Assembly: GCA_949987565.1 (NCBI GenBank)
Contig: OX465104.1
Coordinates: forward strand, 26,016,137 to 26,080,136
Reading direction: 5' to 3'
Source of the DNA: Luidia sarsii
Lineage: Eukaryota; Echinodermata; Asteroidea; Paxillosida; Luidiidae
Length of the DNA: 64,000 bases
Part shown: positions 34,701 through 46,431 of the stretch, piece after piece
Layout of the letters: each line of letters begins with the position of its first letter
Numbering within the stretch: position 1 is the first letter of the stretch
The notes under the pieces: generated by a model
What the model was told of the DNA's origin: nothing
The model's database searches: none
What the model saw: the letters and a program-made list of their open reading frames with translations, nothing else
Made by a program: the position numbers and the translations under genes

Positions 34701-37700
34701 AAGTTATGAATATTCATGATCTGAACTTAAACATGCACTTGTGAGGGTGCATTGCAAGTTATGAATATTCATGCTTTCACCTGACAGATTGCAGTGTCTG
34801 CAGTCTCTTCTGGTTCCTCTCTAGCTCCGCCTTCTTCTTCTCAATCTTGGCCTCCAGATTGGCTTCGTCCGATGCCACATTCTCCAGCATTTTCTGGGTT
34901 TTCTTGATTTGTTGCTGTCAGTGGAATCAGTCAGTCAAGTCAGTGGTATGTAACTGCAAGGCTGAGACCTGACACTATTCGTTTGTTGACACACGAGGGG
35001 GCTTGATTTAGACACTAGGTGGCCGTGCAAACACTAGGCAAGAGTGATGATAGCTAGTCTGACTTGCTTTTGGACAGGCTTGGCCGGGGTGGTCAAAATA
35101 AACCTTTTTCTAGTGAAATCTGAAGTCCACTAGTGTGACAGTGATACAATAATGGTGCAGAATTCTTACTGACTCAAACCGAAGTGCATTTCTCAAAAAT
35201 GAAAGCCTAATATTTCTCAAGGACAGAAACCTACTAAGATTGAAATGTTAGTCCAAACTTGAAGTTGATGAAACAACAATTCAGCTGTAGCAGAAATCTA
35301 AGCAAGGCTTTTCAGAAATAAGGCCGACTAGCCAAGTAGGCTTGTCATAAAGGAAAGGACAAGTCTTAGATGCATGATCAGTAACAGTGATGGGATGCCA
35401 TGTCCTACTAAGACGGCACAGAAGTAAGGATGGGAGCAATCCCAATTTCTTGAAATACTCTCACCCACAGTTTTGAAAACTCAGGTCTGTCCGTCTTCAA
35501 ACTGAAACCAATCTCGTGGTATGCTTACCTCTACTCCCTTCGTACTTGCATGCAATCCCTTTTCAATCTCGTTAATTTCTAGTGGCTTGTTGATGGCCAT
35601 GGTTCTCAGTTCCTGACGGAAAGAACAATGGGAGGTAAATAAGATGGGTCAGTGATAAGAGGGCTATAGAATTAACTGGCTGCACCGATAAAAGTATGGC
35701 TGTCTTATAAAACCTTGTTCCATTATAAGCTGTCTGCTAGAGTATCACTTTTACATCTAAGATGTCTGATCATTTTAATATTTTATTTTTGAAACATGGC
35801 AAAGAAAACTTTGACTGAACCTTAATACTGGTTTTGCATACCAGTGCTCTTACCATCTGAGCTATCCAGCCCTTAGATGGTGACCTTCCCAAATAGTCAA
35901 CTAGTCTTTGCCAGGGTGGAGGTGCCAGTCAGAAGCATTTAGCCATTAACTGCGGTATATCACCAGGGATCACGCCCCTGTTTTCATTTCAAGTTGTCAA
36001 GATTTCAAAGAGTGATTATTTCATAGCCTCCAAACAATAGTTCAGTTGCATGGTGATGATTTGGCTGGAAATATACATCAAAGGTTGTAGCAATAATTTC
36101 GAATAAAACCATTATCTATTTGAATAAGGTCAGTGAAAAAAACAAGATAGTTCAAATATTCATGAGTTTTTAAAGTAATATACAGTTGCAGACTGCTTAC
36201 ATTCAAATCTCAAAAACCTTGTGGGCCCTCTGTTTTGATCCTAGCAGGGTTTTTCTCAGTCAGAAATTTCCCTTTGACTTTGAGAAAGATCTGGCCATCT
36301 AAAAGACACTGTAAAACCATTCTGACCCCAAGTGAGCATTAGAGAGATCAAACTTCTATATCCACTGTCATCTTACCCTCAGTTCCACCTCTTTGCCAAG
36401 TAAGTCATAAAGTGTGGCTCCTTTAGATGTGATCTGGGACGCTAACAGGCGAGAGGCCTTCAAATCAGAAATCTGAGAAAGACAACAAAAATACCCAAAC
36501 TGGTCAAAACAAAATTGCCATAAAAATACAAGAGGCCCACAACCACCATTTAGATTTAATAATCCTACTGCTTTGGTTACAATACAATGTATTATCACTT
36601 TTAACTCAAAAAACAAACATTCATGACGTTTAATTCAGTGACTATAAGGTCGTGACTTCCTTCCATGAAATATTCACACACAAAAATTTATGAAGGAATG
36701 ATGGGGTTTGAAGCAACAGAGAAGAATGGTATTGCGCAAAAACCTCCCCTTGAAATATCACTTTGTTAATCTATGCACAAATCGGCAGTCTTTCAAAAAG
36801 AGATGTTGATTATGAGCTGAAGAGCGTAGAATCTTTCCAGGGACAGTTTTTTTCATTAGGTTGGACAGACCTGCATCATTTTACCGACATTCAACAAGAA
36901 AGCAATCTCAAGCACAGACTCACTCTGGCGGAATTGCCAATTTTCTCTTTTATGTCTCATTGATAACAAGAATTGATTTATTGACATTGGGGCAGTTTCA
37001 AAAACAGGAAAAGGAAGGATGGCTACGACTGATTGAAACAGCACGAAGCAATCTACGATGCCATTACTGGTACTAGCCCGTATCCAAACATTACAGTGTA
37101 TGACTGATTACAAAGTCCAAAGTCAGGACTTCTAGTAAATCTTCATAATAATCCGTAGTAATTTCAGAAGATAATTTAGAAGACTCAATTTGCAAGTCCT
37201 CAGATTAATTCCTTCTATTATTTCCATATTTATTAAATCTATACTCTGCCTCTAGTAAATCTGCTGTCATATTATCTTGCTGTGGAAGTTAAGGCAAATG
37301 ATAAGGGTGTGTGATATATCTGAAAGCTTGTGGCTTGTAGGTACAGCAGATGTAGGTGAGATAAAATTGAACACTTGACTGACTGACTTGAGACTTGCCA
37401 ACATGTTGCATTTGTTGAGTGCTTTACAAAAACAAAATCTTTAACCCTGTCTGAATCTACCTAGTCCAAGGACTCACTGTGTTTGATTTGATATGTGAAG
37501 GCTTAGGGCAGAAGGCTTCTAAAGTGAAGGAGCTGTGGAAGAATTCTTAAGCAGCTTATTCACAGGCAAGGTGACAGATTGTCTTGTGAGAGAATTAACC
37601 TTGAAATTAAATTGAAACAGTGTGCGGATGTGTAGATAGATAGGAATTGAGATTTGATATCCTTGATATGAATTGAACGATGAAACACAAAATGAATCCC

Positions 37701-40700
37701 TGGGATTTTGCTGAATAAACCCAGGCAGAGATGTGTATTGGTCCGTTTGACAAAGATCACCTGTAAAGATTGACAGCCTACAAACATGCATCCTGTCAGA
37801 AATTGCTTCGATGGATTTACGACTCTAGACTTGAGTACACATTTGAGGGATGCCAAGCAAATTGACTTGTTCATCATGCATACTATTCTTCTATACAGAT
37901 GAAGGTCATCCTTGTAGTTTGGTACAAACCAGCAAGAGAAATACCCATGTTTACTCTAGAGGGGAAATTTCAACTGCATTATATCGCAGAAATATTATCA
38001 GGCACCGGGCAAAGCACTGAGCACTCGGTGCTTATTACATTGAGCAGGGCAAAACCTCATTAAAATACATTCTCCTCGACACAAACATCATACTAAATCT
38101 ATAATACCAGAGGCCCATATCTGTAATACTAACTATAATATGAGACAGGTATTTCTTTCTACCATTTCCACAATCAATACAGTTGCCATGGGATTAAAGG
38201 GAGGCAGACTGAGACATTCATCTACAACCTAAGGGAATGATCCCACATGCTTCAGAGCTCAAAATAAAACGTGTGATAACTACTGTGTGGAAAATACAAA
38301 CCACTGGCTGACAGTAACTACATGGCTACCATTGCCTGAATGAAGATCTGATCTAGTTATTTATTTTCACCAACCTAGGACTGGAGGGACAGGCTTTTGA
38401 GTCAGTGTTTTTCATTTGTGTTCCTCCTGGCCGTCTTAGATTGGATTGTCCTTACTCAGCTTGTTGTACTCACACCCACTTCCCCTCTAGCCCTCCTCCA
38501 CAATCTGCACCCCTTATATACATCCCCAGTCCTTGCCTCTATCTCTTCCCCATCTCATCCTGACCTGCCGCACCTCTATACATATATTCTCCTTAATTTA
38601 TATTTATTCAACAATTCACCTCTCGTCTTAAATGTCCATGATCATGGATGTATTACCATTCTCACCTTCAATGAACTGTTTTTCTTGGCCGAAACAAGAA
38701 AATATCATCTAAATACCAAACATACAGTATAGGCCCTATTGGAGCTTGGCAGACCTTAAAAACTGCAAATTAGTTGGGGTTTTTTAAAGCTCAGGTCGGC
38801 CAAACAAAGGCTTAAATTGCAAAAATGATTGGAAACAATATCAGTTTGAGTTGAGAATTCCATAATCACGGTCTGATAATGTATTCAGCTCTCTCAATGA
38901 TGCGTCATGTTTGAGTCGTATCTCTTCAGAAAAAAATCCAATTTGGAAATCAAAACAGAATGTTTTCAACATTGTTGTCTCATCCCTCGTTATCTCATTT
39001 ACACGATGAGCCCAATACGTTACAAGTCTGTCTAAATTTTGGCTAGATCAGTTTTCGTGTGTCTACAAAACATGGAAAAGAGCAAGAAAACTGCAGTATG
39101 CCCATCGTTTTTGTTATTGCTAAGTAAACACTACGTTTACAAAGCAATTCAAAAACTGCAAATCATTAACTTAGCTAATGGCCTAAAAAAGGAAATCTGA
39201 AAAAGTGTAATTGAAGAAAGCATTAGTGGCCTTACAGGCAATGCAAGCATGCAAAGCGTATACTAACACAAACTACAGGCTGAACGCAAACAGAGCCATG
39301 CCAATTGACATGTATGTACAACTGTGTATGTGTGTACACATGTACGCTCAATTTGCGTGAACAGCAAAACTGGGGAAGGAATGCAAACACCATTCAGGTA
39401 AAAACTAGGAACAAACTAAGAATAAGAGCTCTTACGAATGAGCAGTCAAGTCCTTACACAGCCTCTGCATATCTATTGATCCAATGACCCACTTCCACAA
39501 GTGTGGGTTTGGTTATTATCCAGGGTAATGCCAACATTGTGACTTTGGGTTTTGTCCTATTTTTCTGGCCGTCTATAATCTGTGAATTATTTTTCAGAGT
39601 AGTAAGGAGTACTGTACTGTAGCCATGTCTGGGCTGGGGCTCCATCCTATCATCTGGCCCTGTTAGACAATCCAGCCCCATGTGTCTAATTTGGTGGGTC
39701 TTGGTTCAGCCTCTTCCTTAGAACCTCTATCACACCATCGCTTGTTGCCTTACTGGCCAGACTACAGATATTATCATGGACAATGCTCCTATGGCATTTC
39801 TGCCTTGGTTCCCCAAGATCATCCCAATGCTTGTATGCAGTTATGGCACCTAAAGCCAATACTATGTGACACTCTTGTAGGTTCTTCCCGGCGTTCCCGC
39901 GCACTGCTGCACTATGCAATTCGCTACCTGCAACCTGTTTCCCCCTTTCTCCATTGTTCTTCTAACTTGTCTGAATTCAAACGGAACATAAACGCTGATC
40001 TTTCTTCCTCCTGATCTATTATGCTCCTGGTTCTTTTCCTTATTCCTTTCTTTAGCCCTCACCTTGAGTGGCCTTTTGGGGCCTTGTGTTTGGTGACATT
40101 CATACCAAAAAAGTAACTGCTTACTAAATGCAAATCTCATAAATTTTGAGGGCATGATATTTTTAAACATTTTTCTAGTTTTCAATTTGTTTCTATCTCA
40201 CTTCAAATATTTGAATTGAAGTTTTGATCCCAATCATTAAGCTTCCCTGTCGATATCCAACAATACTTCGTCAATGGTGTGATCTTTGACCATTTCCATG
40301 ATTTTCGAGCCATTTACGGGAAAATTGCAACTTCCATCATGCTGATGACAGCTGAGGAACTTAAGGCAAAACGCATGTGAGCATTACACATTTCAGTTTT
40401 TCAGCCAATTGTGATGTTCACCTTTTGAGAAAAATTTATTTGAAAAATGACAATACAAACTTTGTCCGGACCAGGATTTGAACCCCAGACCTCTGGATTT
40501 ATGTACCAGCACTCTTAGCCTCTTACCATCTGAGATATCCAGCCCTTAGATGATGGCCTTCCCAAATAGTCAACAAGTGAAAAGTTGTGATCAGAATTCA
40601 GATATTGCTTTGATGGGGAAACTCTGTAAATGTGCAACACAAGATCAAAGGACATAGATAGGGTGTGTATGGCTCACCTTGGATGAGATATCAAAGGACA

Positions 40701-42910
40701 GAGATGCTGCATTCTCACCATCTTCATCTCCATTTCCTACGTTGGTTCTCATGGCTCCATACAAAACTGAGGTCACCTTAAGAAGCTCCTTAACAGCATA
40801 CCCATCTGCCTGGTACAGCTTCTTGGTGTTCAGTTTGATGTGGGCCTTGGTAGCCTGAGATTGAAGAATTGATATAAACACCCAAATACCAGACATCAGT
40901 AATGCAGAAACCTTGCAAACTGCTAATTGACTAAAATGACCTGAAATTGAATATCAGAGTCAGAGAAAGGTCCTCCTAATGTGTGTGGATAAATACAGAC
41001 ATGTCACCATCAATTTCACCACCAGTGCACAAGAACAAATGTTCATACTCATTCCCTATCCAATCAAGCTTGCACGTCCACAATATACCACACTAATTCA
41101 TTGAGCATCTGGCAAAGGGCAAAGCACTGGGCACTCAGTGCTTTGTATAGCAGGGCAAAACCTCATTGAATTACATTTTCCTTGACGCAAACATGTTATA
41201 TCTATGATGCAATGCCTAACCCACCGCTATACTTTATTCAGATCCGCCACACAACCTCGACCAACTCGCAGGTCAAGTGGTTAAGATGTCTGCATTAGAA
41301 AGCGGGAGTCACAGGTTAGAACCCTGCTGCATGAAATCTTTTCATAAGGCAATGGGCAAAGCACTGGCAAACCCTCATTGAATTAATTATCAGTTGGCAC
41401 CTCAAGACTCTTAAGACTCAGGAGAAACCCTGCTTGGTTTTATCAGTTAGTATTGTATGCTTACCATAAACTGTGCTACAGACTTGATGAAGATGACTCT
41501 ATCCTGCTCCGTGTCTGTGTCAATCGGTATGTCAGCATTAGGATCGTACCTTAAGGAAGAACAAATATCGAAAAACAGAAAATAATGCAAAAATCAAACA
41601 ATCAAGGAAAAAACTTACTGGGAACTTTTGAACAATTTTAAAAAGTGGCAAAGAAAATTTACTGGACCGGGAAACTTGAATTTATTGAGAATGACCCCAC
41701 TTAATTTTAGTTAGTTTTATCCTAGATCACACGACTGACAAACCTTTTGACGAGCCAGATGAGGACTTCAGCAACCAGGGGAAAGTTTGGGGTGCGAAAG
41801 TTTTCCATGGAGATAAGACGAGGGTATCCCAATGCCCTCATCATCTCGGTGAAATCTGAAAAGGGGAGAGGTGATCAATATCAATTTGAATCTCAGGAAA
41901 ACAGAATTTACAAAGTAAAGCCAAAGGGCGTTTTCCAAAAGGGCCCAGCGGTTGATTTCAACAAGCTCATCCCAACTTACGATTAATCGCAGACGATGAG
42001 CAATTCACATAAACCATACGGCCTACCACAACTTACGATGGCTTATCCATCGTAAGCTGAGTTAATGTGAATTTATGATGCATCCTAAGCTAAGATGGTA
42101 AGGGTTTGTGAAATCCACCATTGGAAGGCTGTTGGTTAGTCTTAATTATTTTAGTGTTTTAGCTTAGTTAGTTGCCCTACACCTTTTTGAAATCGCAGTG
42201 GCTGTTGTTACGGCAGTCGTCCGTGTGGTTCCCTGACTTGATTGTATTTCCTCAGCATTGCAAGCTGGTTGAACCAGTCTATTAGCTGATAGTCTGGTTC
42301 CAAGAGCTAAACATCCTGACAAATACTGTTAAGTCAGGGAACCACACGGACGACTGCCGTAACAACAGCTACTGCGTTTTGAAATAGCAACAAGTCTTTC
42401 AAATCAAACTCAAAGCTTCATTTGCCTGCTATTGATTAGCACAACACGTATACTGACGTACATGTATGAACTATGAGTATGATGTAGGCCTACGCCTACC
42501 CCGGTTGTTTGAATTTAAACAAAAACGAAAAAGGTGTCATTTACTGATTTAAATTAGAAGGTTGCATTCCCACTAATTTCAGGAAGAAATAGTCAATCTT
42601 CGACGACGACTACCGTAAATACAATAGGTTATGACAAAACAGTCGGTAATAACGAATGAGTACCGGGGTTTGGGTTGTACTTGTATTTGTAATAGCACGA
42701 CTGGGTAAGGGAAAGACAGGCACTATTCACCAACTGACGATTTGCTTTCGTCAAAATGTATTTTTCGAGGAAAGTGTTAGGTCGATTCCTTCGAAAAACC
42801 ATTCCGAAATGTGGCTTCTTTGTTACATTACTTCCTCGTTATATTTATTGACACGATTACTTGTAATTCTGAAAAATAGGGCACTTACTTCTCAGGTCCC
42901 GGTACGACAT
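31701..42910 (-). CDS. CLUAP1: CLUAP1 / IFT38, intraflagellar transport complex B protein
   Basis: A complete gene of 11 coding exons, all in phase: 42910-42889 (ATG, MSYRDLR), 41855-41744, 41549-41465, 40854-40678, 36472-36377, 35612-35529, 34914-34781, 34470-34329, 33659-33434, 32837-32776 and 31862-31701 (stop). The product is 433 aa. It matches CLUAP1 by the N-terminal [12 protein letters not shown] and MENFRTPNF, then [66 protein letters not shown], and the C-terminal DSDNDF. The family has an N-terminal calponin-homology-like domain and a central coiled coil (here about residues 165-300); an Asp/Glu/Ser-rich tail follows. CLUAP1 is a peripheral IFT-B subunit needed to build cilia. The introns hold SINEs, a MULE-like MITE and an 18-nt G run at 32719. 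No convincing RFX X-box was seen upstream. Confidence 0.97.
32165..32340 (+). repeat. tRNA-derived SINE, family B
   Basis: Head GCCTCAAAGTGGTTAAGACC (A-box region) and B box GGTTCCAATCC, then TTTTTATCAGGCATCGGGC and the tail AAAGCACTGAGCATTCAGTG...CCTCATTGAATCACA. It lies in the last CLUAP1 intron, antisense to the gene. Confidence 0.8.
33125..33300 (+). repeat. SINE family A copy
   Basis: Body TTTGCATCTGAATGAAAATG and GGCTGGATAGCTCAGCTGGT, with a decayed B box (GGTCTCAAATTAAAG). In a CLUAP1 intron. Confidence 0.7.
34090..34262 (-). repeat. Decayed partial duplications of CLUAP1 exon 8
   Basis: Two segments (about 34090-34170 and 34187-34262) repeat the 3' part of exon 8 and adjoining intron. 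The second still reads LEDFARAE on the minus strand in the same frame as the exon, and both share TCTGGCCTGGG and AAATCCTTCCCAA. No usable splice sites are seen, so they are intronic echoes. Confidence 0.6.
35795..35990 (-). repeat. SINE family A copy
   Basis: Minus strand: body from GGAAATGAAAACAGGGGCG-like sequence, GGCACCTCCACCCTGGC, GGGCTGGATAGCTCAGATGG, and TCAAAGTTTTCTTTGCCA. In the CLUAP1 intron between exons 6 and 5. Confidence 0.75.
37985..38095 (+). repeat. SINE family B tail
   Basis: ATTATCAGGCACCGGGCAAA, GCACTGAGCACTCGGTGC, then AGGGCAAAACCTCATTAAAA. The tRNA-like head is missing. Confidence 0.75.
40440..40585 (-). repeat. SINE family A copy
   Basis: The minus strand has GGGCTGGATATCTCAGATGG, B box GGTTCAAATCC and TGGTCCGGACAAAGTTTG. 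In the CLUAP1 intron between exons 5 and 4. Confidence 0.75.
41095..41400 (+). repeat. SINE family B: tail fragment and full copy
   Basis: A tail fragment at 41100-41175 is followed by a copy with head GACCAACTCGCAGGTCAAGT, a B-box relic (GGTTAGAACCC) and a short tail ending CCTCATTGAATTA near 41382. Confidence 0.75.
42194..42376. mobile_element. 183-bp MITE with 9-bp target duplication (MULE-like)
   Basis: The terminal inverted repeats of about 45 bp begin CGCAGT(G/A)GCTGTTGTTACGG. The element is flanked by the perfect 9-bp direct repeat TTTTGAAAT at 42185-42193 and 42377-42385. A 9-bp duplication with long terminal repeats is typical of Mutator-like elements. It lies in CLUAP1 intron 1. 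Confidence 0.88.
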
Positions 42911-45276
42911 CTTGTTGTCACCGCAAGAATGTTGTCATTAGCATCCAGTTCTCGTAAAACACCGCGAGACTCCGCGGGTCTTGGCTGCGTCTGTTGCCCG
43001 CCACCAATTTGCCCTCATTGACTACGCGAACAGTCTGGTGACGGAGAGATCTCCAATCAATTTTGAGAAATAGACTGGTTCACTGTCCGGTTTATGTGAT
43101 GCGTTAACAAACCCTTGTTTTGTTTTACTTGGATAACAAAGTTAGTCGGTAATGTCGTCAAAGGATTGGTGTTACTGTAAAGGTTCTTAACCTAATTCTT
43201 TAACATAATTTGAGAAAGGTTCTGCTAGGATCGAAATGTCAGACCCTCTAACTTTTGAGATTGATGTATTGCAGGTCATTTTAGTCAGCGAGCAGTTTGC
43301 AACAGTTTTTTTTACTTCATAATCAAATATGAAATTGTTTATGCTAATTAATAAATATGATTAAAAAATGCCCTCTACCCAATCGCCTTATACCTCAAAC
43401 AAATTAACAATGATCGCACTTCAGTGTTGATACCCGTACCTCCAAATAGTCTGCCTAAACTTTTATAAGGCATGCACCAGCTCGACTTAGTTCCCACTTT
43501 GTCTCCTTTTCGTCTATCCATTTGTTTTTGTCCTTGGTTTCGAGAAAGATACTCTGCTTTAAACAAGACAGCAGTTTTAATCATTGTTTTTATCTGACTA
43601 AGTGAGGCACAGGTTTGTCTCTGTCATCCGAAAGCTGAGAATACGGGCTGGGGTTCTTCAGTATGAGAGTCATTTTCAGAATGGAGAACCTCAGGCTCCA
43701 AAATCCATGGCAGCTAAAGGTCACCCCCCCCCCTCCCATTCTCATTGCCACGGATCAAAGCATTGGAGACTGATGATCCAGAGCCCGAGTCTGAGCCGGG
43801 TTCTGTTTTCGGGGGGGGGGTGTTGGGCTCCCAATGTTCGACGATACACAACTTGCATTTAGAGCCTCTAAAAAAGAAGGCCATAATTATACTAATTATA
43901 GCCATGGCCAGAACCCACTCCAGAAAAGGCCCACTGCAGTGACCTCTAGAGGGCGCCCTGTACAAATGACGTCATACTTTCCAGTTCACGGGTTCCTGGG
44001 CGCTTCGTGTTGTTTGGCAACAAAGTTTATGATTATATTAATGGATCCTAGGACTATGGAAGGTCAGCGTGGGGATGGAACCACTTACCGGTACGTCTCA
44101 GCGCGTATTGATTTCATCATGCCTTCTGCCACTCCCCGACAAAAACAGTAATGGTTTAATGAGAAAAAATATGAACAAATATATACTAGCCTATGAGAAA
44201 GGCTCTGCTCGGATCGAAACGTGGGGCCTGCTAATTTCAAAATACATTTTCAAAGGCAGAATGTATGAAGCAAAGGAAATATATTTAGTCATTATAGTGT
44301 ACACATTATCTGTACAGGTGCATGGTGTGTGTTTAATTATAGTGCACATACAGTAGTTACGTATGCGATTTATGGAACATGTACATGTTCATGTACATGT
44401 ACACATGTAGGTGTACACCATAGAGATTATAAATAATCTCTGATGTTCACGTACATGTGTACACGTGTACATGTACACGTGTACATGTACACATCGTAAA
44501 GAAAACCGTGTTATTCGAACCACGGTTGCCGTGTTATTTCAACTTAACAAAAGCCGTGTTTGGGTTGTCCCCTTAATTGCATCTGATGAAGTAGTTTATG
44601 TACTCTTCCCACGAAAAAGCCTGGAGGTGAATCTATCTTTATTTCAGCGGAGGATAATGCGAGTTTTAAAGGTGAATTTGCCTCGACCCATCAAAGCCAA
44701 GACCAAAATACGAGAATATAAATCGAATATTAATTCTTGACTTTGTGGAAGGTACTGCTAGTATCGACCGTCATGTCATGTGCAATTTTAAAGATATAGG
44801 CCTATAATTATTACGGTAGGAATTATTGACAGTTATTCTGTAGACAGGTCTGGTCTGTCTATTGATTCAGGCTACCTTGTTGGTTCGTTTTATTTACAAT
44901 AGACGTATCTCGGGCTCATGACAATAGAAAAACAAGTATTACCCGTGACCGAGAATTATACCATGCCTTGAGCAATTTGCTATCATGCGCATGCGCCTAT
45001 CAAGCTACTCGTGCTTGGTATGCAAATTTATACGATCAGTGACTGCTTTCCCGTGACGTCAGTTAGCGCTGAGAGGTGCGGTGGTTCGAGTTACATAAAG
45101 CGAAAAGTCGTCGTTGAAACCAACATGTTAAATTGCCTTGCACTCATCCAGGTCTGCTATCGTATCACGCTCACGTTTCGTCGGGCTTGGATAACAATTC
45201 GAAGACTCGTCCGTATATCGCACAGCAGTCCTCGGCGGTAAGGGTTTGATACCCTGCACGAGGTTAATGTGTGGAG
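42911..45276. other. Region between the CLUAP1 start and the GPCR
   Basis: It holds the CLUAP1 5' flank (a moderately CpG-rich segment at 42900-43020), family C repeats at 43205-43312 and 44190-44245, poly-C/G runs near 43726 and 43811, and the palindromic microsatellite at 44375. The 3' end (45030-45270) is CpG-richer and may be the GPCR promoter and leader. No other gene is seen. Confidence 0.5.
44375..44492. repeat. Palindromic GTACATGTACAC microsatellite
   Basis: Self-complementary tracts of (ACATGTAC)n and GTGTACATGTACACG, with a 12-bp hairpin (AGATTATAAATAATCT) in the middle. Confidence 0.8.
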
Positions 45277-46431
45277 ATGGGGACAGCTGGGGAGGTAGAG
45301 TGGCTAAACAAGAGTGAGGTAGATGAGTACGATGATACAAGAGAGTTGACAGGGATTGTCCTCTCAGCTCTCCCTCTGGTTCTCATCATAAGCCTGTCAG
45401 TGGTAGGCAACACTGCAGTCATCGTGGCCATCCTATGGACTCCTCGTCTCCGAGAGAAGACCTCGAGCCTTTTTCTCATCAACTTGAGTCTGACTGACAC
45501 CTTGAATGCTCTCCTCGTTATGCCGTTGGCTTTGGTGTCCCTCCTAGCTGATAGATGGGTACTAGGTGCCTTCCTGTGTTACGCGCAATGTGCATTGAAT
45601 TACTGGTTTATTATCGTATCGATGCTAACCTTGGCTATGATTAGTATCGATGGCTACTATGCGGTCATACATCCACTGCACTACACAGCCATTGTCACTC
45701 CTCGAGTCACCAGGTTCGGCGTGTTCTATGCCTGGTCCCAAGGGTGTATCTTTGCCTGCATACCAGTCGCCTTTCAGTGGATAGTCTACGATTACTGGGA
45801 GGTTACCTGCGCCATAGACTGGGACAGCTACAGCTCCAGTGGCGCTCTGACGTACGTCGTTGTCGCCTGTGTGATCTGTTTCCTCGTACCGGCCTCCGTG
45901 ATGTCATTCTGCTATACCAAGATTTGTCGGATCGCTCGGCAGAAGGCCGTAGCGCCTGCAGAGGCCGCCAGCGTAGGCGCCAAGGTGAAAGGCAACCGGC
46001 GCCAGAGCCTGCAGGAGAGGCGCGTCATTCAGAGCCTCGCTCTGGTCGTGGCCGTCTTCTTCCTCTGTATGACGCCATTCTGCGTGACCAAACTCATCAA
46101 GATCGTGACCGGCACCCAGGCCCTGCCTCCCTATCTCTACCTGGCCTCCTCTCTCTTCGCCTACCTTGCCAGCGCCACCAACCCCTTCATCTACGCCATC
46201 TTTCGCAGGGACTTCCGCCAGGCCTTCAAGAAGCTGTTCTGTCGTGGCTCGTTCCTGTCAAGACGCTTTGCTCACGATTCCAGCCTCGATACCCGCCTCG
46301 GGAGGAGCACGACGTCTCAGCATGAGAGGAGGCGGGGCGGAAATCGCAGCGTGAATCTGGTATCGGCAGACGCGGTCAGTAATGCTCAAGACGTTGCCAA
46401 CCATGCGATCAAAGGAAACGGTCATCTCTGA
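45277..46431 (+). CDS. Class A (rhodopsin-like) orphan G protein-coupled receptor, DGY variant
   Basis: Single-exon, 384-aa seven-helix receptor. An in-frame TAA at 45265 precedes the first ATG at 45277. Visible landmarks: N-glycosylation site NKS (residue 11), TM1 GN (45), TM2 LSLTD (Asp74), conserved cysteines 101 and 178, TM6 FFLCMTPFC (261-269, Met in place of the usual Trp), TM7 NPFIY (302-306) and a basic helix 8 (RRDFRQAFKKLF). At the end of TM3 the DRY motif reads Asp-Gly-Tyr (125-127, codon GGC), so Arg3.50 is lost. The surrounding MLTLAMISID.YYAVIHPLHY resembles orphan receptors such as GPR161 and GPR101, but the subfamily and ligand are not established. The long basic C-tail is Arg-rich. 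It would sit in the plasma membrane; whether it couples to G proteins is open. Confidence 0.92.
   Translation: MGTAGEVEWLNKSEVDEYDDTRELTGIVLSALPLVLIISLSVVGNTAVIVAILWTPRLREKTSSLFLINLSLTDTLNALLVMPLALVSLLADRWVLGAFLCYAQCALNYWFIIVSMLTLAMISIDGYYAVIHPLHYTAIVTPRVTRFGVFYAWSQGCIFACIPVAFQWIVYDYWEVTCAIDWDSYSSSGALTYVVVACVICFLVPASVMSFCYTKICRIARQKAVAPAEAASVGAKVKGNRRQSLQERRVIQSLALVVAVFFLCMTPFCVTKLIKIVTGTQALPPYLYLASSLFAYLASATNPFIYAIFRRDFRQAFKKLFCRGSFLSRRFAHDSSLDTRLGRSTTSQHERRRGGNRSVNLVSADAVSNAQDVANHAIKGNGHL

Noticed and set aside
42900..43020. RFX X-box at the CLUAP1 promoter
   Set aside because: Only a weak half-match (GTTGTCACCGCAAG) is present, not enough to call a site.
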